From assembly GCA_964500645.1 (NCBI GenBank), contig CAZCOH010000056.1, positions 1-10,178 of the forward strand: a DNA stretch of 10,178 nt, given 5' to 3'. Position 1 is the first letter of the stretch; every line of letters begins with the position of its first letter. The translations under genes were made by a program, and so were the position numbers. Of the stretch, positions 1 through 6,649 are shown piece after piece. Under the pieces are notes generated by a model that worked only from the letters and a program-made list of their open reading frames with translations, made no database searches and had not been told where the DNA came from. The stretch is from CAYFIW01 sp964500645. Its GTDB lineage: Bacteria; Chloroflexota; Dehalococcoidia; Lucifugimonadales; UBA826.

Positions 1-293
1 AAAAAATGCCAGTGGTCGCTATTGCTCCCAAAGATCATTTATACGAGAAAATATTGAGTAACATCAGTGAAGCCTCTGCTAGGGGAGCGAAAATTATTGC
101 CATAGCCTCAGATAAAGATGATTTTATAGGTAACAAGTCAGACCATGTCCTTAGACTGCCCGACGCCTCCCCTGATCTAAACCCATTATTAGCAACCATT
201 CAATTACAATTACTTTCTTATAATATTGCAATGAGACTAGGTAGAGATGTAGATCAACCGAGAAACCTGGCAAAATCGGTCACTGTTGAATAA
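1..293 (+). CDS. glmS: Glutamine--fructose-6-phosphate aminotransferase, C-terminal end (partial)
   Basis: This is the last ~97 codons of GlmS, the cytoplasmic enzyme that makes glucosamine-6-phosphate from fructose-6-phosphate and glutamine, the first step to UDP-GlcNAc. The visible part is the end of the second SIS (sugar isomerase) domain: a 'PVVAIAP' strand, then a helix, then 'GAKIIAIASD'. It finishes with DVDQPRNLAKSVTVE, the nearly invariant GlmS tail whose lysine and neighbours contribute to the sugar-phosphate site. The reading frame is open to the left edge, so the ATG at 6 is an internal methionine and the start lies outside the window. The full protein is normally about 600 residues. 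A 69-base gap separates it from the next gene. The identification rests on the distinctive C-terminus and is secure. Confidence 0.96.
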   Translation, partial: KMPVVAIAPKDHLYEKILSNISEASARGAKIIAIASDKDDFIGNKSDHVLRLPDASPDLNPLLATIQLQLLSYNIAMRLGRDVDQPRNLAKSVTVE

Positions 294-307
294 TTTGTAA
301 TGGCGTA

Positions 308-345
308 TTTAGAAATAAATGATTCTTTGTTTTGTTATTCCTAAA
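308..345. repeat. AT-rich inverted repeat after glmS
   Basis: TTTAG-A-AATAA at 308-318 can pair with TTATT-C-CTAAA at 335-345, giving ten base pairs interrupted by one A/C mismatch, around a 16-base loop. It sits in the short gap after the glmS stop. It is low in GC and has no following run of T on the + strand, so it is at best a weak terminator or an mRNA 3'-end structure. Chance is a real possibility in such AT-rich sequence. Confidence 0.3.
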
Positions 346-362
346 AAGTAAGGAGATTTTCA

Positions 363-560
363 ATGGATGAAACCCATAAGATAATCCTCAAGCAAATATC
401 CCTTTTATACGACATCAACATCCCGACTGAACACTTGTCACACATCTCCACACAAATAGATGATTCCAATGTAGGAATGAGAAAGCTTTCCACAATAATT
501 TCTCCAGAAACTCCACCTGATTTTTCATTTCGATTAAGGGAAGTGACACATCTTGACTGA
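363..560 (+). CDS. Small AtzG/GatC-like protein, putative amidase partner subunit
   Basis: A 65-residue acidic protein with an ATG start seven bases after a clear AGGAG site (351-355). It has no signal peptide or membrane segment. An N-terminal helix ('KIILKQISLL') is followed by 'INIPTEHLSHI', a long polar helix, and a C-terminal 'SPETPPDFSFRL'. This order, namely a short helix, a proline/glutamate-bounded helix pair, then a proline-rich tail ending in an aromatic residue near Arg, recalls AtzG (DUF4089-type) proteins. In the known AtzEG system these are small GatC-like subunits that wrap around an amidase such as AtzE. The gene lies directly upstream of an amidase-signature gene and overlaps it by 8 bases, the usual place for such a subunit. 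I infer a stabilising or assembly partner of that amidase. Similarity is at pattern level only, so the family assignment is tentative; that it is a real coding gene is likely. Confidence 0.7.
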   Translation: MDETHKIILKQISLLYDINIPTEHLSHISTQIDDSNVGMRKLSTIISPETPPDFSFRLREVTHLD

Positions 561-1959
561 ACATTGGAAATTATCAATTCGGGAAACATCTCAATTATTA
601 AAAACAAGAGAAATTTCCCCTTCTACATTGGTTGAATCACATTTAGCAAGAATAAAAAACACCGAACCCAAACTAAACTCTTTCATCACCATAACTTCTG
701 AAAAGGCACTGCTTGAAGCAGAAAAAGCCACATCCGAAATAGTAGAAAAAGGTGTACGAAGTCCCCTCCACGGAATTCCAATAGGCTTAAAAGATCTATA
801 TGACACCAAGGGCGTAATAACCACAGTAGGATCAAAGATTTATAGGGATAGAATGCCCTTGGCTGATGCTACAGTGGTAACAAAACTCCGGAAGGCCGGC
901 GCCATCATAATGGGCAAACTTCAAATGCATGAATTTGCTCTTGGAGCTACAAGCATAAATCCTCACGACGGCCCGGCACGAAATCCATGGGACACAACAC
1001 GAATAACTGGCGGCTCTAGCGGAGGCTCTGGATCCTCTGTTGCATCAGGGCAATGTATGGCCGCACTCGGAACCGATACTGGGGGATCAGTGAGAATCCC
1101 AGCAAGCCTATGTGGAATTGTGGGAATGAAGCCGAGTTTTGGAAGGATTAGTCGAACGGGTGTGTATCCATTGAGTTGGACAATGGATACAGTGGGCCCT
1201 TTGACCAGAACGGTAGAAGATGCAGCTATTATGTTAGACGGCATTGCAGGATTTGACCCTATTGACAGAAGCTCTGTGGCAATGGAAGACGGAAACTTTA
1301 GACAAAATATAGGGAAAACTATTGAAGGTAAAAAGATCGCAATCCCTCAAGAATATTTTTACGACGTCTTAGACGAAGACGTCTTAAAATCATTTAATGC
1401 TTCACTTGAAACATTTAGGGATCTTGGAGCTTCCTCTGAATATGTGTCTATTCCAATGCTCAATCACAGTCTGTCAATCTCAGGAACCATAATGCTTGCA
1501 GAAGCAGCTTCAGTTCATGAAAACAACATAAGACAATACCCCGATATGATCGGGGAAGATGTAAAACTCAAATTAATGCAGGGATCGATAATGCCCGCCT
1601 CTGATTACATAAAGGCTCAAAGGGCTCGCACCATATTCAACGATCAAATTACAGATGTATTCTCTAAATATGACTACATTGTCTCCCCTACTGTTGCATT
1701 AGGCGCCCCTCGAATAGATGAACCTTTTGTAAAAATAGATTCAATAGAACACTCTGTACTAGCCTTGATGGCAAGATTAACCCGGCCTTTCAATATATGC
1801 GGGTTACCAACAATAACAATACCTTGCGGGATGACAAAAGAAAATTTACCTATTGGATTACAAATTACAGGAAGGAATTTTCGTGATATTGACGTTATCC
1901 AATTAGCCCATGCCTATGAAAACGCCACAAAATGGTCAAAAATGTGGCCAGATTTATAA
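553..1959 (+). CDS. Amidase-signature family hydrolase (AtzE/GatA-like)
   Basis: A 468-residue cytoplasmic amidase-signature enzyme that hydrolyses a carboxamide through a Ser-cisSer-Lys triad. Visible landmarks are Lys80 in 'GIPIGLKD', the glycine/serine-rich loop 'GGSSGGSGSS' at 153-162 with cis-Ser155, and 'GTDTGGSVRIPAS' with nucleophile Ser179. The 24-residue spacing of the two serines is as in GatA. The later region 'AEAASVHENNIRQYP...DYIKAQRAR' is like AtzE and general amidases, not the tRNA-dependent GatA, and no gatB is nearby. The start is a TTG at 553, nine bases after AAGGGAAG (536-543); it overlaps the end of the upstream small gene in another frame, suggesting translational coupling. 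Length is normal for the family. The substrate cannot be told; the adjacent AtzG-like protein and alpha/beta-hydrolase suggest a small amide-degradation unit. 'Glutamyl-tRNA amidotransferase A' would probably be an over-annotation. Confidence 0.93.
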   Translation: MTEHWKLSIRETSQLLKTREISPSTLVESHLARIKNTEPKLNSFITITSEKALLEAEKATSEIVEKGVRSPLHGIPIGLKDLYDTKGVITTVGSKIYRDRMPLADATVVTKLRKAGAIIMGKLQMHEFALGATSINPHDGPARNPWDTTRITGGSSGGSGSSVASGQCMAALGTDTGGSVRIPASLCGIVGMKPSFGRISRTGVYPLSWTMDTVGPLTRTVEDAAIMLDGIAGFDPIDRSSVAMEDGNFRQNIGKTIEGKKIAIPQEYFYDVLDEDVLKSFNASLETFRDLGASSEYVSIPMLNHSLSISGTIMLAEAASVHENNIRQYPDMIGEDVKLKLMQGSIMPASDYIKAQRARTIFNDQITDVFSKYDYIVSPTVALGAPRIDEPFVKIDSIEHSVLALMARLTRPFNICGLPTITIPCGMTKENLPIGLQITGRNFRDIDVIQLAHAYENATKWSKMWPDL

Positions 1960-1991
1960 AATAATATGAAACCTCAAGAAAGGGAATATTT

Positions 1992-2900
1992 ATGTCAGAA
2001 AAACAAGGCCTAAGCCTGCATGATGCAGCAAGAGAAGCGGGAGTATCTTTTTCGAAAGATTGGACACCACAAAGTAAAGAAATAAAAGCTAACAACATGA
2101 ACTTCCATTATTTAGAATGGGGAGATGAAAATAATCCCGTGATCTTAATGTTGCATGGCTTCGCACAACAAGCACATTCATGGGACTTTGTCGCCCTCGC
2201 ATTTGCCGACAGATACAGAGTTATAGCTCTTGACCAAAGAGGACATGGTGACAGCGATTGGGCAAAAGACGGAGACTACACTCCTGAAACTCAACAGGTC
2301 GATATACGGGCAGTTGTCGATAAATTGGGCCTGGATCATTTCATACTTATGGGGCTTTCAATGGGGGGTCGTAATTCTTTTACCTATGCAGCCAACAATC
2401 CAGACAAAGTAAATGCTCTAATCATAGTAGATGCAGGTCCTGAAAACGTGAGAGCTGGCACTCAAAACATTCGCAATTTTGTTGAGCAAGAAGATGAATT
2501 AGATTCAATTGATGCTTTTGTCGATCGCGTCATAAAATACAATCCAAGAAGAGATCCAATTCAAATCAGAGGAAGTATAGTCAACAATTTAAAGCAACTT
2601 CCTAATGGAAAATGGACCTGGAAATACGACAAAATCCTAAGGTCTGCTGGAAGAATGGGAAAACCTCAAGATCCTGAAATGACAAAAAGACTATGGAGTT
2701 ACGTGGAAGGCCTTCAATGCCCAACCCTAGTTGTAAGGGGTGATCGGAGTGATATTATCGCTACTGATACGGCAGATGAAATGCATAAAAAAATCCCTAA
2801 TGGAAATCTCGCAATTGTCCCTAATGCAGGACATTTAGTTATGGGTGACAACCCATCGGGATTTGAAAAAGCAGTGTCCGAATTTATTAACTCAATCTGA
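1992..2900 (+). CDS. Alpha/beta-fold hydrolase
   Basis: A 302-residue soluble alpha/beta-hydrolase with the full catalytic set: oxyanion-hole 'LHGF' (55-57), 'DQRGHGDSD' after strand 4, nucleophile elbow 'GLSMGG' with Ser123, the acid in 'VRGDRSD' (Asp254, or less likely Asp251), and His281 in 'NAGHLV'. A helical cap lies between about residues 150 and 235. The order and length match the esterase / epoxide hydrolase / C-C hydrolase type; there is no haloalkane dehalogenase signature that I can point to, so the substrate is unknown. The ATG at 1992 is six bases after AAAGGGA (1979-1985). It starts 32 bases after the amidase stop, on the same strand with no terminator between, so the two are probably co-transcribed. 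The first ~30 residues precede the core fold and look like a short soluble extension, not a signal peptide. Confidence 0.93.
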   Translation: MSEKQGLSLHDAAREAGVSFSKDWTPQSKEIKANNMNFHYLEWGDENNPVILMLHGFAQQAHSWDFVALAFADRYRVIALDQRGHGDSDWAKDGDYTPETQQVDIRAVVDKLGLDHFILMGLSMGGRNSFTYAANNPDKVNALIIVDAGPENVRAGTQNIRNFVEQEDELDSIDAFVDRVIKYNPRRDPIQIRGSIVNNLKQLPNGKWTWKYDKILRSAGRMGKPQDPEMTKRLWSYVEGLQCPTLVVRGDRSDIIATDTADEMHKKIPNGNLAIVPNAGHLVMGDNPSGFEKAVSEFINSI

Positions 2901-2952
2901 TAAATTACAAACACATTATGACTATAAAAATGCGTCCTTCAGGGACTAATAA

Positions 2953-2981
2953 TTGCAGCGACAGGTTGCCAATGATACAAT
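2953..2981 (+). promoter_or_regulatory. Candidate sigma-70 promoter for rpsO-pnp
   Basis: TTGCAG (2953-2958) is followed after exactly 17 bases by TACAAT (2976-2981), a 5/6 match to the -10 consensus. TG lies one base before it (2973-2974), giving an extended -10 (TGaTACAAT). Transcription would begin near 2988, leaving a leader of about 48 bases before rpsO. The -35 box is only a half match. The position in the 135-base gap before rpsO fits. Confidence 0.5.
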
Positions 2982-2990
2982 TTTTGGCAA
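2966..2990. repeat. Inverted repeat around the rpsO -10 box (possible operator)
   Basis: TTGCCAA (2966-2972) and TTGGCAA (2984-2990) are perfect reverse complements separated by 11 bases that contain most of the candidate -10 box TACAAT. A repressor binding such a dyad would block the promoter. Alternatively it may be fortuitous, or, if transcription starts further upstream, it would fold as a 7-bp stem in the leader RNA. Confidence 0.4.
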
Positions 2991-3035
2991 ATAGGATGAC
3001 AAATAAAACAGAAGATAGGAATCCAGGAGAACGGA

Positions 3036-3299
3036 TTGGATAAGGCTGACAAGCAAGCCGTTATTGAAGAGTACCGCACTCACGAGAACGACACAGGGTC
3101 TACAGAATCGCAGGTAGCAGTACTTACAGCGCGTATAACAGAGCTCACAGAGCATCTGAGAAGCAACAATCACGATGAATCAACTAGACGTGGTCTACTA
3201 AAGCTCGTTGGGAGACGACGTAGATTACTGAGGTATCTGAACTCAAAAGACGTGGATAGATACCGAACACTTATTGCCAGGCTGGGCCTCCGCAGATAG
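3036..3299 (+). CDS. rpsO: 30S ribosomal protein S15
   Basis: An 87-residue protein that is full length for S15 (E. coli 89), a primary 16S rRNA-binding protein of the small-subunit platform. The family signature is plain: 'NDTGSTESQVAVLTARI' (residues 18-34), 'STRRGLLKLVGRRRRLLRYL' (49-68) and the terminal 'LIARLGLRR'. The start is TTG at 3036, five bases after AGGAGA (3025-3030). No ATG or GTG is available at a sensible place, and TTG GAT AAG aligns with the usual N-terminus. pnp follows 66 bases downstream, the arrangement widely found in bacteria. S15 often represses its own mRNA through leader structures in other phyla; here only a short leader is predicted, and none of the known S15-binding folds is recognised by eye. 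Confidence 0.98.
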   Translation: MDKADKQAVIEEYRTHENDTGSTESQVAVLTARITELTEHLRSNNHDESTRRGLLKLVGRRRRLLRYLNSKDVDRYRTLIARLGLRR

Positions 3300-3352
3300 T
3301 AGGTACGCTAACTTCTGCAAATTTGAGAACCGGTCTTCCCTTTTCCTGAACT

Positions 3353-3358
3353 AGGAGA
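3353..3358 (+). promoter_or_regulatory. Ribosome binding site fixing the ATT start of pnp
   Basis: AGGAGA is the only good Shine-Dalgarno sequence between rpsO and the conserved pnp coding sequence. It lies seven bases before ATT at 3366. The reading frame upstream is closed by TGA at 3324-3326, and no ATG, GTG or TTG occurs in frame between that stop and GTG at 3486. Confidence 0.8.
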
Positions 3359-3365
3359 CAATACC

Positions 3366-5714
3366 ATTTCTTTATTTAAAATTAGCCGAGAAATTGGCAC
3401 GAAAACCTTAGAATTTGAAACAGGCCAGCTTGCTCAAAAGGCTAGTGGATCCGTACTTGTTAAAGAAGACGATAACGTAGTACTAGTGACAGTCACCATG
3501 AGTCAGCCAAGAGAAGGAATAGACTTCTTTCCACTTACAGTAGATTTTGAAGAAAGACACTACGCAATTGGACAAATACCAGGTAGTTTCTTTAGACGTG
3601 AAGGCAGGCCTACAACACACGCCATTCTTACAGATAGGCTCATTGACAGACCAATTAGACCTCTATTCCCCAAGGGATTTAAAAATGAGGTCCAAGTCAT
3701 AATAACCACACTTTCCAGTGATCGTGAAACACCTCTCGACATACTTGCATTGAATGGGGTCTCCGCAGCACTATCAATATCTAATATACCTTTTAATGGG
3801 CCTTTAGCAGCAACTAGGATTGGATATATTGACGGTGAATTTATAGTTAATCCCACATACCAGCAACTTGAAGAAAGCTTATTAGACATCGTAGTAGCGG
3901 GCTCGCGAGACGGTGTATCCATGATGGAAGCCGGCGCAAGTGAAGTTGATGAAGATACTGTTTTTGAAGCCATACAAATGGCCCAAGATATTAATCTGGA
4001 AATTATAAGTTTACAGGACGACTTTCAAGAAGAGGCAGGCAAAGAAAAATCAGAGTTTGTTTCCAGAGGGCATGATCCTGAGGCAGTCGATCAAGCCAAA
4101 GAGGTTCTCGGAAATCGTATTTATGAAGCTCTAGTCGCCTCTTCAGATCAAGATGATATGAAGATTAGATTAAATGGACTTGAAGAAGAGTTGACAAACT
4201 CGCTTGAAGATTTTGATTCTTCTGTTGCATCAGGGGCATTCGAAGAACTCCTGGATGAGCAATTCAGAGAGCGCATATTAAAAGACAACGTACGACCAGA
4301 CGGAAGAGGACTGAGAGAAATTCGACCACTTTCAGCCGACGTATCTTTACTTCCTAGGACTCACGGATCTGGCCTTTTTAATAGGGGGGAAACCCAGATA
4401 TTGGCTTTAACAACTTTGGGCTCACAGAGTGATGCTCAAAGACTAGACAATCTAAGCCCTGAAGAAACCAAAAGTTTCCTATTTCACTACAATTTTCCTC
4501 CATACTCTACAGGGGAAGCAGGAAGAGTAGGCTCTCCGGGAAGAAGAGAGATAGGACACGGAGCTTTGGCCGAAAGGGCTCTGAGTGCAGTTTTACCTTC
4601 ACAAGAAGATTTTCCATACACCATAAGGGTGGTGTGTGAAGCGCTGAGTTCCAATGGTAGTACCTCTATGGGTAGCGTATGTGCAGGAACATTATCTTTA
4701 ATGGATGCTGGTGTTCCCATTTCCGCGCCAGTAGCAGGCATATCAGTTGGATTGGTCACAGGCGAAGACGGTAACTATGTGACCTTGACCGACATCCAAG
4801 GTCTAGAAGACCACGTCGGCGACATGGACTTTAAAGTTGCCGGAACAACAGACGGCATAACCGCCATACAACTGGATATCAAAGTAAACAGTATCAGTTT
4901 TGAAGTAATTAAGGACGCATTATCTCAGGCCAAAGAAGCTCGGATGCAAATCCTTGATGTACTCCATGAAGCCATTCCGGATGTCCGCGCTGACGTTAGT
5001 CCTTTCGCCCCTAGAATAGAAAAAATCAAAGTGCCTATTGATAAGATCGGAACTGTCATAGGTCCGGGCGGAAAGACGATACGAAGCATCGTAGAAGAGA
5101 CCAAGGCGACCGTTGACATTCAAGATGATGGAACAGTACTGATAGGTTCCTCTGATGCCGAAGCATCTGCACATGCAATAAGGATAATAAACGACCTGAC
5201 CAGAGAAATTGAAGTCGGAGAAGTGTTCACTGGAAAGGTGGCCAAGATAGCGAGTTTCGGGGCGTTCGTTGAATTGTTACCGGGAACAGACGGAATGGTT
5301 CACATCAGTGAATTAGACACCCACAGAGTAGCCAGTGTGGAGGACGTTGTAAATGTCGGAGATGAGATTGAAGTAAAAGTCATAAGCAAAGACAATGCTG
5401 GCCGAATCAAACTTTCCCGTAAGGCTTTACTGAGTGGCGGAGACAGTAATGACACCTATGAAGAGGCCGAAGAAATTGACGTTGAAATCGGGGACATAAT
5501 AACCGGTAAGGTCGTGAATATAGCAAGTTTTGGAGCGTTTGTGGAGATTTCTCCGGGGACAGATGGTATGGTCCATATCAGCGAACTTGAAAATCACCGC
5601 GTTGCCAGTGTGGAAGATGTCGTGAATGTCGGCGATGAAATAACTGTGAAGATAATTGACATGGACGATCGCGGAAGAATAAAGCTCTCAAGAAAAGCAC
5701 TCCTTACAGACTAA
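3366..5714 (+). CDS. pnp: Polyribonucleotide nucleotidyltransferase (PNPase) with two S1 domains
   Basis: PNPase is the phosphorolytic 3'-5' exoribonuclease of mRNA turnover, a trimeric ring. From ATT at 3366 it is 782 residues. The order is RNase PH domain 1 (about 5-150, with 'SFFRREGRP' and 'RLIDRPIRPLFP'), helical linker, RNase PH domain 2 (about 305-530, with 'SNGSTSMGS' phosphate-site loop at 429-437 and 'EDHVGDMDFK' giving Asp482, Asp488 and Lys490), KH domain (about 545-610, GPGG loop 566-569), then S1 domains at about 616-692 and 707-782. A single S1 is usual. Starting at the first canonical codon (GTG 3486) would remove 40 residues of the PH1 core, including 'REIGTKTLEFETGQLAQKASGSVLV', which is conserved in the family. 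ATT is therefore preferred: 'ATT TCT TTA TTT AAA' would read M-S-L-F-K, a typical N-terminus. AUU starts are known for infC and pcnB and tie initiation to IF3. Function is certain; the exact start is likely. Confidence 0.93.
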   Translation: MSLFKISREIGTKTLEFETGQLAQKASGSVLVKEDDNVVLVTVTMSQPREGIDFFPLTVDFEERHYAIGQIPGSFFRREGRPTTHAILTDRLIDRPIRPLFPKGFKNEVQVIITTLSSDRETPLDILALNGVSAALSISNIPFNGPLAATRIGYIDGEFIVNPTYQQLEESLLDIVVAGSRDGVSMMEAGASEVDEDTVFEAIQMAQDINLEIISLQDDFQEEAGKEKSEFVSRGHDPEAVDQAKEVLGNRIYEALVASSDQDDMKIRLNGLEEELTNSLEDFDSSVASGAFEELLDEQFRERILKDNVRPDGRGLREIRPLSADVSLLPRTHGSGLFNRGETQILALTTLGSQSDAQRLDNLSPEETKSFLFHYNFPPYSTGEAGRVGSPGRREIGHGALAERALSAVLPSQEDFPYTIRVVCEALSSNGSTSMGSVCAGTLSLMDAGVPISAPVAGISVGLVTGEDGNYVTLTDIQGLEDHVGDMDFKVAGTTDGITAIQLDIKVNSISFEVIKDALSQAKEARMQILDVLHEAIPDVRADVSPFAPRIEKIKVPIDKIGTVIGPGGKTIRSIVEETKATVDIQDDGTVLIGSSDAEASAHAIRIINDLTREIEVGEVFTGKVAKIASFGAFVELLPGTDGMVHISELDTHRVASVEDVVNVGDEIEVKVISKDNAGRIKLSRKALLSGGDSNDTYEEAEEIDVEIGDIITGKVVNIASFGAFVEISPGTDGMVHISELENHRVASVEDVVNVGDEITVKIIDMDDRGRIKLSRKALLTD
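5211..5711 (+). repeat. Tandem S1-domain duplication in pnp
   Basis: Two consecutive S1 domains, encoded at about 5211-5440 and 5481-5711, are separated by an acidic linker. Hand alignment of the 75 aligned residues gives 57 identities, including a 16-residue identical run (HRVASVEDVVNVGDEI) and 'PGTDGMVHISEL'. The DNA differs at many third codon positions, so this is not a recent copy or an assembly echo. Both copies keep the OB-fold pattern 'GxVxxIxxFGAFVE...GMVHISEL...GRIKLSRKAL', so both are probably RNA-binding. Confidence 0.9.
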
Positions 5715-5739
5715 ACCTTAGACAAGGGATTAATTTTCG

Positions 5740-5772
5740 AAAAAGGGGAACGAGCCATCGTCCCCTTTTTTT
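5740..5772 (+). terminator. Rho-independent terminator after pnp
   Basis: The stem is GGGGA (5745-5749) with TCCCC (5761-5765), extended by CGA/TCG past a single bulged A, with a GCCA loop. It is followed by seven T (5766-5772) and preceded by five A, so the stem can lengthen by A-T pairs. It lies 25 bases after the pnp stop and separates the rpsO-pnp unit from the dap operon. Confidence 0.93.
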
Positions 5773-5783
5773 ATTATCATATT

Positions 5784-5813
5784 TTGACAATGAGTATTAC
5801 AGTAAAGTCTTAG
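5784..5813 (+). promoter_or_regulatory. Possible promoter for the dapB-asd-dapA operon
   Basis: A perfect -35 hexamer TTGACA (5784-5789) sits just after the pnp terminator. The best -10 at a proper distance is only TCTTAG (5808-5813, 18-base spacer), a weak match. The strong terminator upstream means a promoter is needed here, but the exact -10 is uncertain. Confidence 0.3.
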
Positions 5814-5822
5814 AAGTGATAT

Positions 5823-5828
5823 GGAGGG
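5823..5828 (+). promoter_or_regulatory. Ribosome binding site that decides the dapB start
   Basis: GGAGGG lies inside the first codons of the longer frame beginning at ATG 5821 and four bases before the in-frame GTG at 5833. It can serve only GTG 5833; the ATG at 5821 has no good site of its own. Confidence 0.75.
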
Positions 5829-5832
5829 TAAT

Positions 5833-6624
5833 GTGACCAATCTAAATGTGATAGTAAACGGAGTCTTGGGAAAGATGGGCCAAGAAGTATTGTCGGCAGT
5901 ACAATCAGAGGAAAGCCTCACTCCAGTTGGCGGTACTGACATCTTTGCATCATCCAACGAAATAACCATACCAAACAGCTCTTCAAAAATTCCGGTTTCG
6001 GCCGACCTAGCTGAATTGATATCTACAACTGACGTCGTAGTCGATTTCACCAATGCAGATGGTGCTCGAAAAGTAATAAAAACTTCTGCTCTAAACGGTG
6101 TTAATTGCGTGATCGGTTCTACAGGATTATCAGATGAGGATTTTGTGGAAGCGGAAAGGCTAGCAAATGAAAACAACACAAGCATAATAATTGCGCCCAA
6201 TTTTGCTATGGGAGCGGTATTGATGTCCTACCTGGTAAAAGAGGCGTCAAGATTTTTTGATTATGCGGACTTAACTGAAGTTCATCACGAAGCTAAAATA
6301 GACGCTCCGTCAGGTACAGCTATAGCCATAGCTCGGTCCGCTGTTGAAGGAAAATCGGGATCTTTTGAGGCGCCTGAGGCAGAAAAAGAACTAATAGAAA
6401 ATGCCAGAGGCGGATCGTATCACGGAGTAGTTATTCACAGTGGAAGAATGCCAGGACGTGTTGCCCACCATGAAATGGTATTCGGTGCACTTGGACAAAC
6501 TTTGACTATCAGGCACGATTCTATTAATCGAGAAAGCTTCATGCCAGGCGTAATGATGGCGATAAAATCTACTGTAGAACTAAAAGGACTAACAGTAGGA
6601 TTAGAAAAAATTATGGGATTATAG
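5833..6624 (+). CDS. dapB: 4-hydroxy-tetrahydrodipicolinate reductase
   Basis: DapB reduces 4-hydroxy-tetrahydrodipicolinate with NAD(P)H to tetrahydrodipicolinate in the diaminopimelate/lysine pathway. From GTG 5833 it has 263 residues, normal for the family. The N-terminal Rossmann loop is 'VNGVLGKMGQEV' (residues 8-19), 'VDFTNADG' closes the nucleotide domain, and 'GSTGLSDED' and 'APNFAMGAVLM' follow. The catalytic signature 'EVHHEAKIDAPSGTA' gives His151 and Lys155, equivalent to His159 and Lys163 of E. coli. The tail contains 'GGSYHGVVIHSGRMPGRVAHHEM' and 'FGALGQTLTIRHDS', as usual. Starting at ATG 5821 would add four residues and leave the ribosome binding site inside the gene; GTG 5833 is therefore preferred. 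It is the first gene of a three-gene pathway operon, with asd 25 bases downstream. Confidence 0.97.
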   Translation: MTNLNVIVNGVLGKMGQEVLSAVQSEESLTPVGGTDIFASSNEITIPNSSSKIPVSADLAELISTTDVVVDFTNADGARKVIKTSALNGVNCVIGSTGLSDEDFVEAERLANENNTSIIIAPNFAMGAVLMSYLVKEASRFFDYADLTEVHHEAKIDAPSGTAIAIARSAVEGKSGSFEAPEAEKELIENARGGSYHGVVIHSGRMPGRVAHHEMVFGALGQTLTIRHDSINRESFMPGVMMAIKSTVELKGLTVGLEKIMGL

Positions 6625-6649
6625 AATCGCATGAGATGGAGGAAAAAAA

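Noticed and set aside
295..323. Promoter TTGTAA-17-AATGAT before the small amidase-partner gene
   Set aside because: Both boxes are weak matches in an AT-rich gap right after glmS; read-through from glmS is equally possible.
553..1959. Amidase as GatA of the Asp/Glu-tRNA amidotransferase, with the small gene as GatC
   Set aside because: No gatB is adjacent, the middle region resembles AtzE-type and general amidases, and the small protein looks more like AtzG.
3560..3973. 137-codon minus-strand frame opposite pnp
   Set aside because: It lies wholly antisense to conserved PNPase domain 1; its serine-rich composition is what the complement of that coding sequence would give.
3486..5714. pnp starting at GTG 3486
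   Set aside because: It would delete 40 residues of the conserved first RNase PH domain, and no ribosome binding site precedes that GTG.
5730..6200. 156-codon minus-strand frame opposite the pnp terminator and dapB
   Set aside because: It is antisense to a conserved dapB, crosses a strong terminator and has a low-complexity composition; it is a shadow frame.
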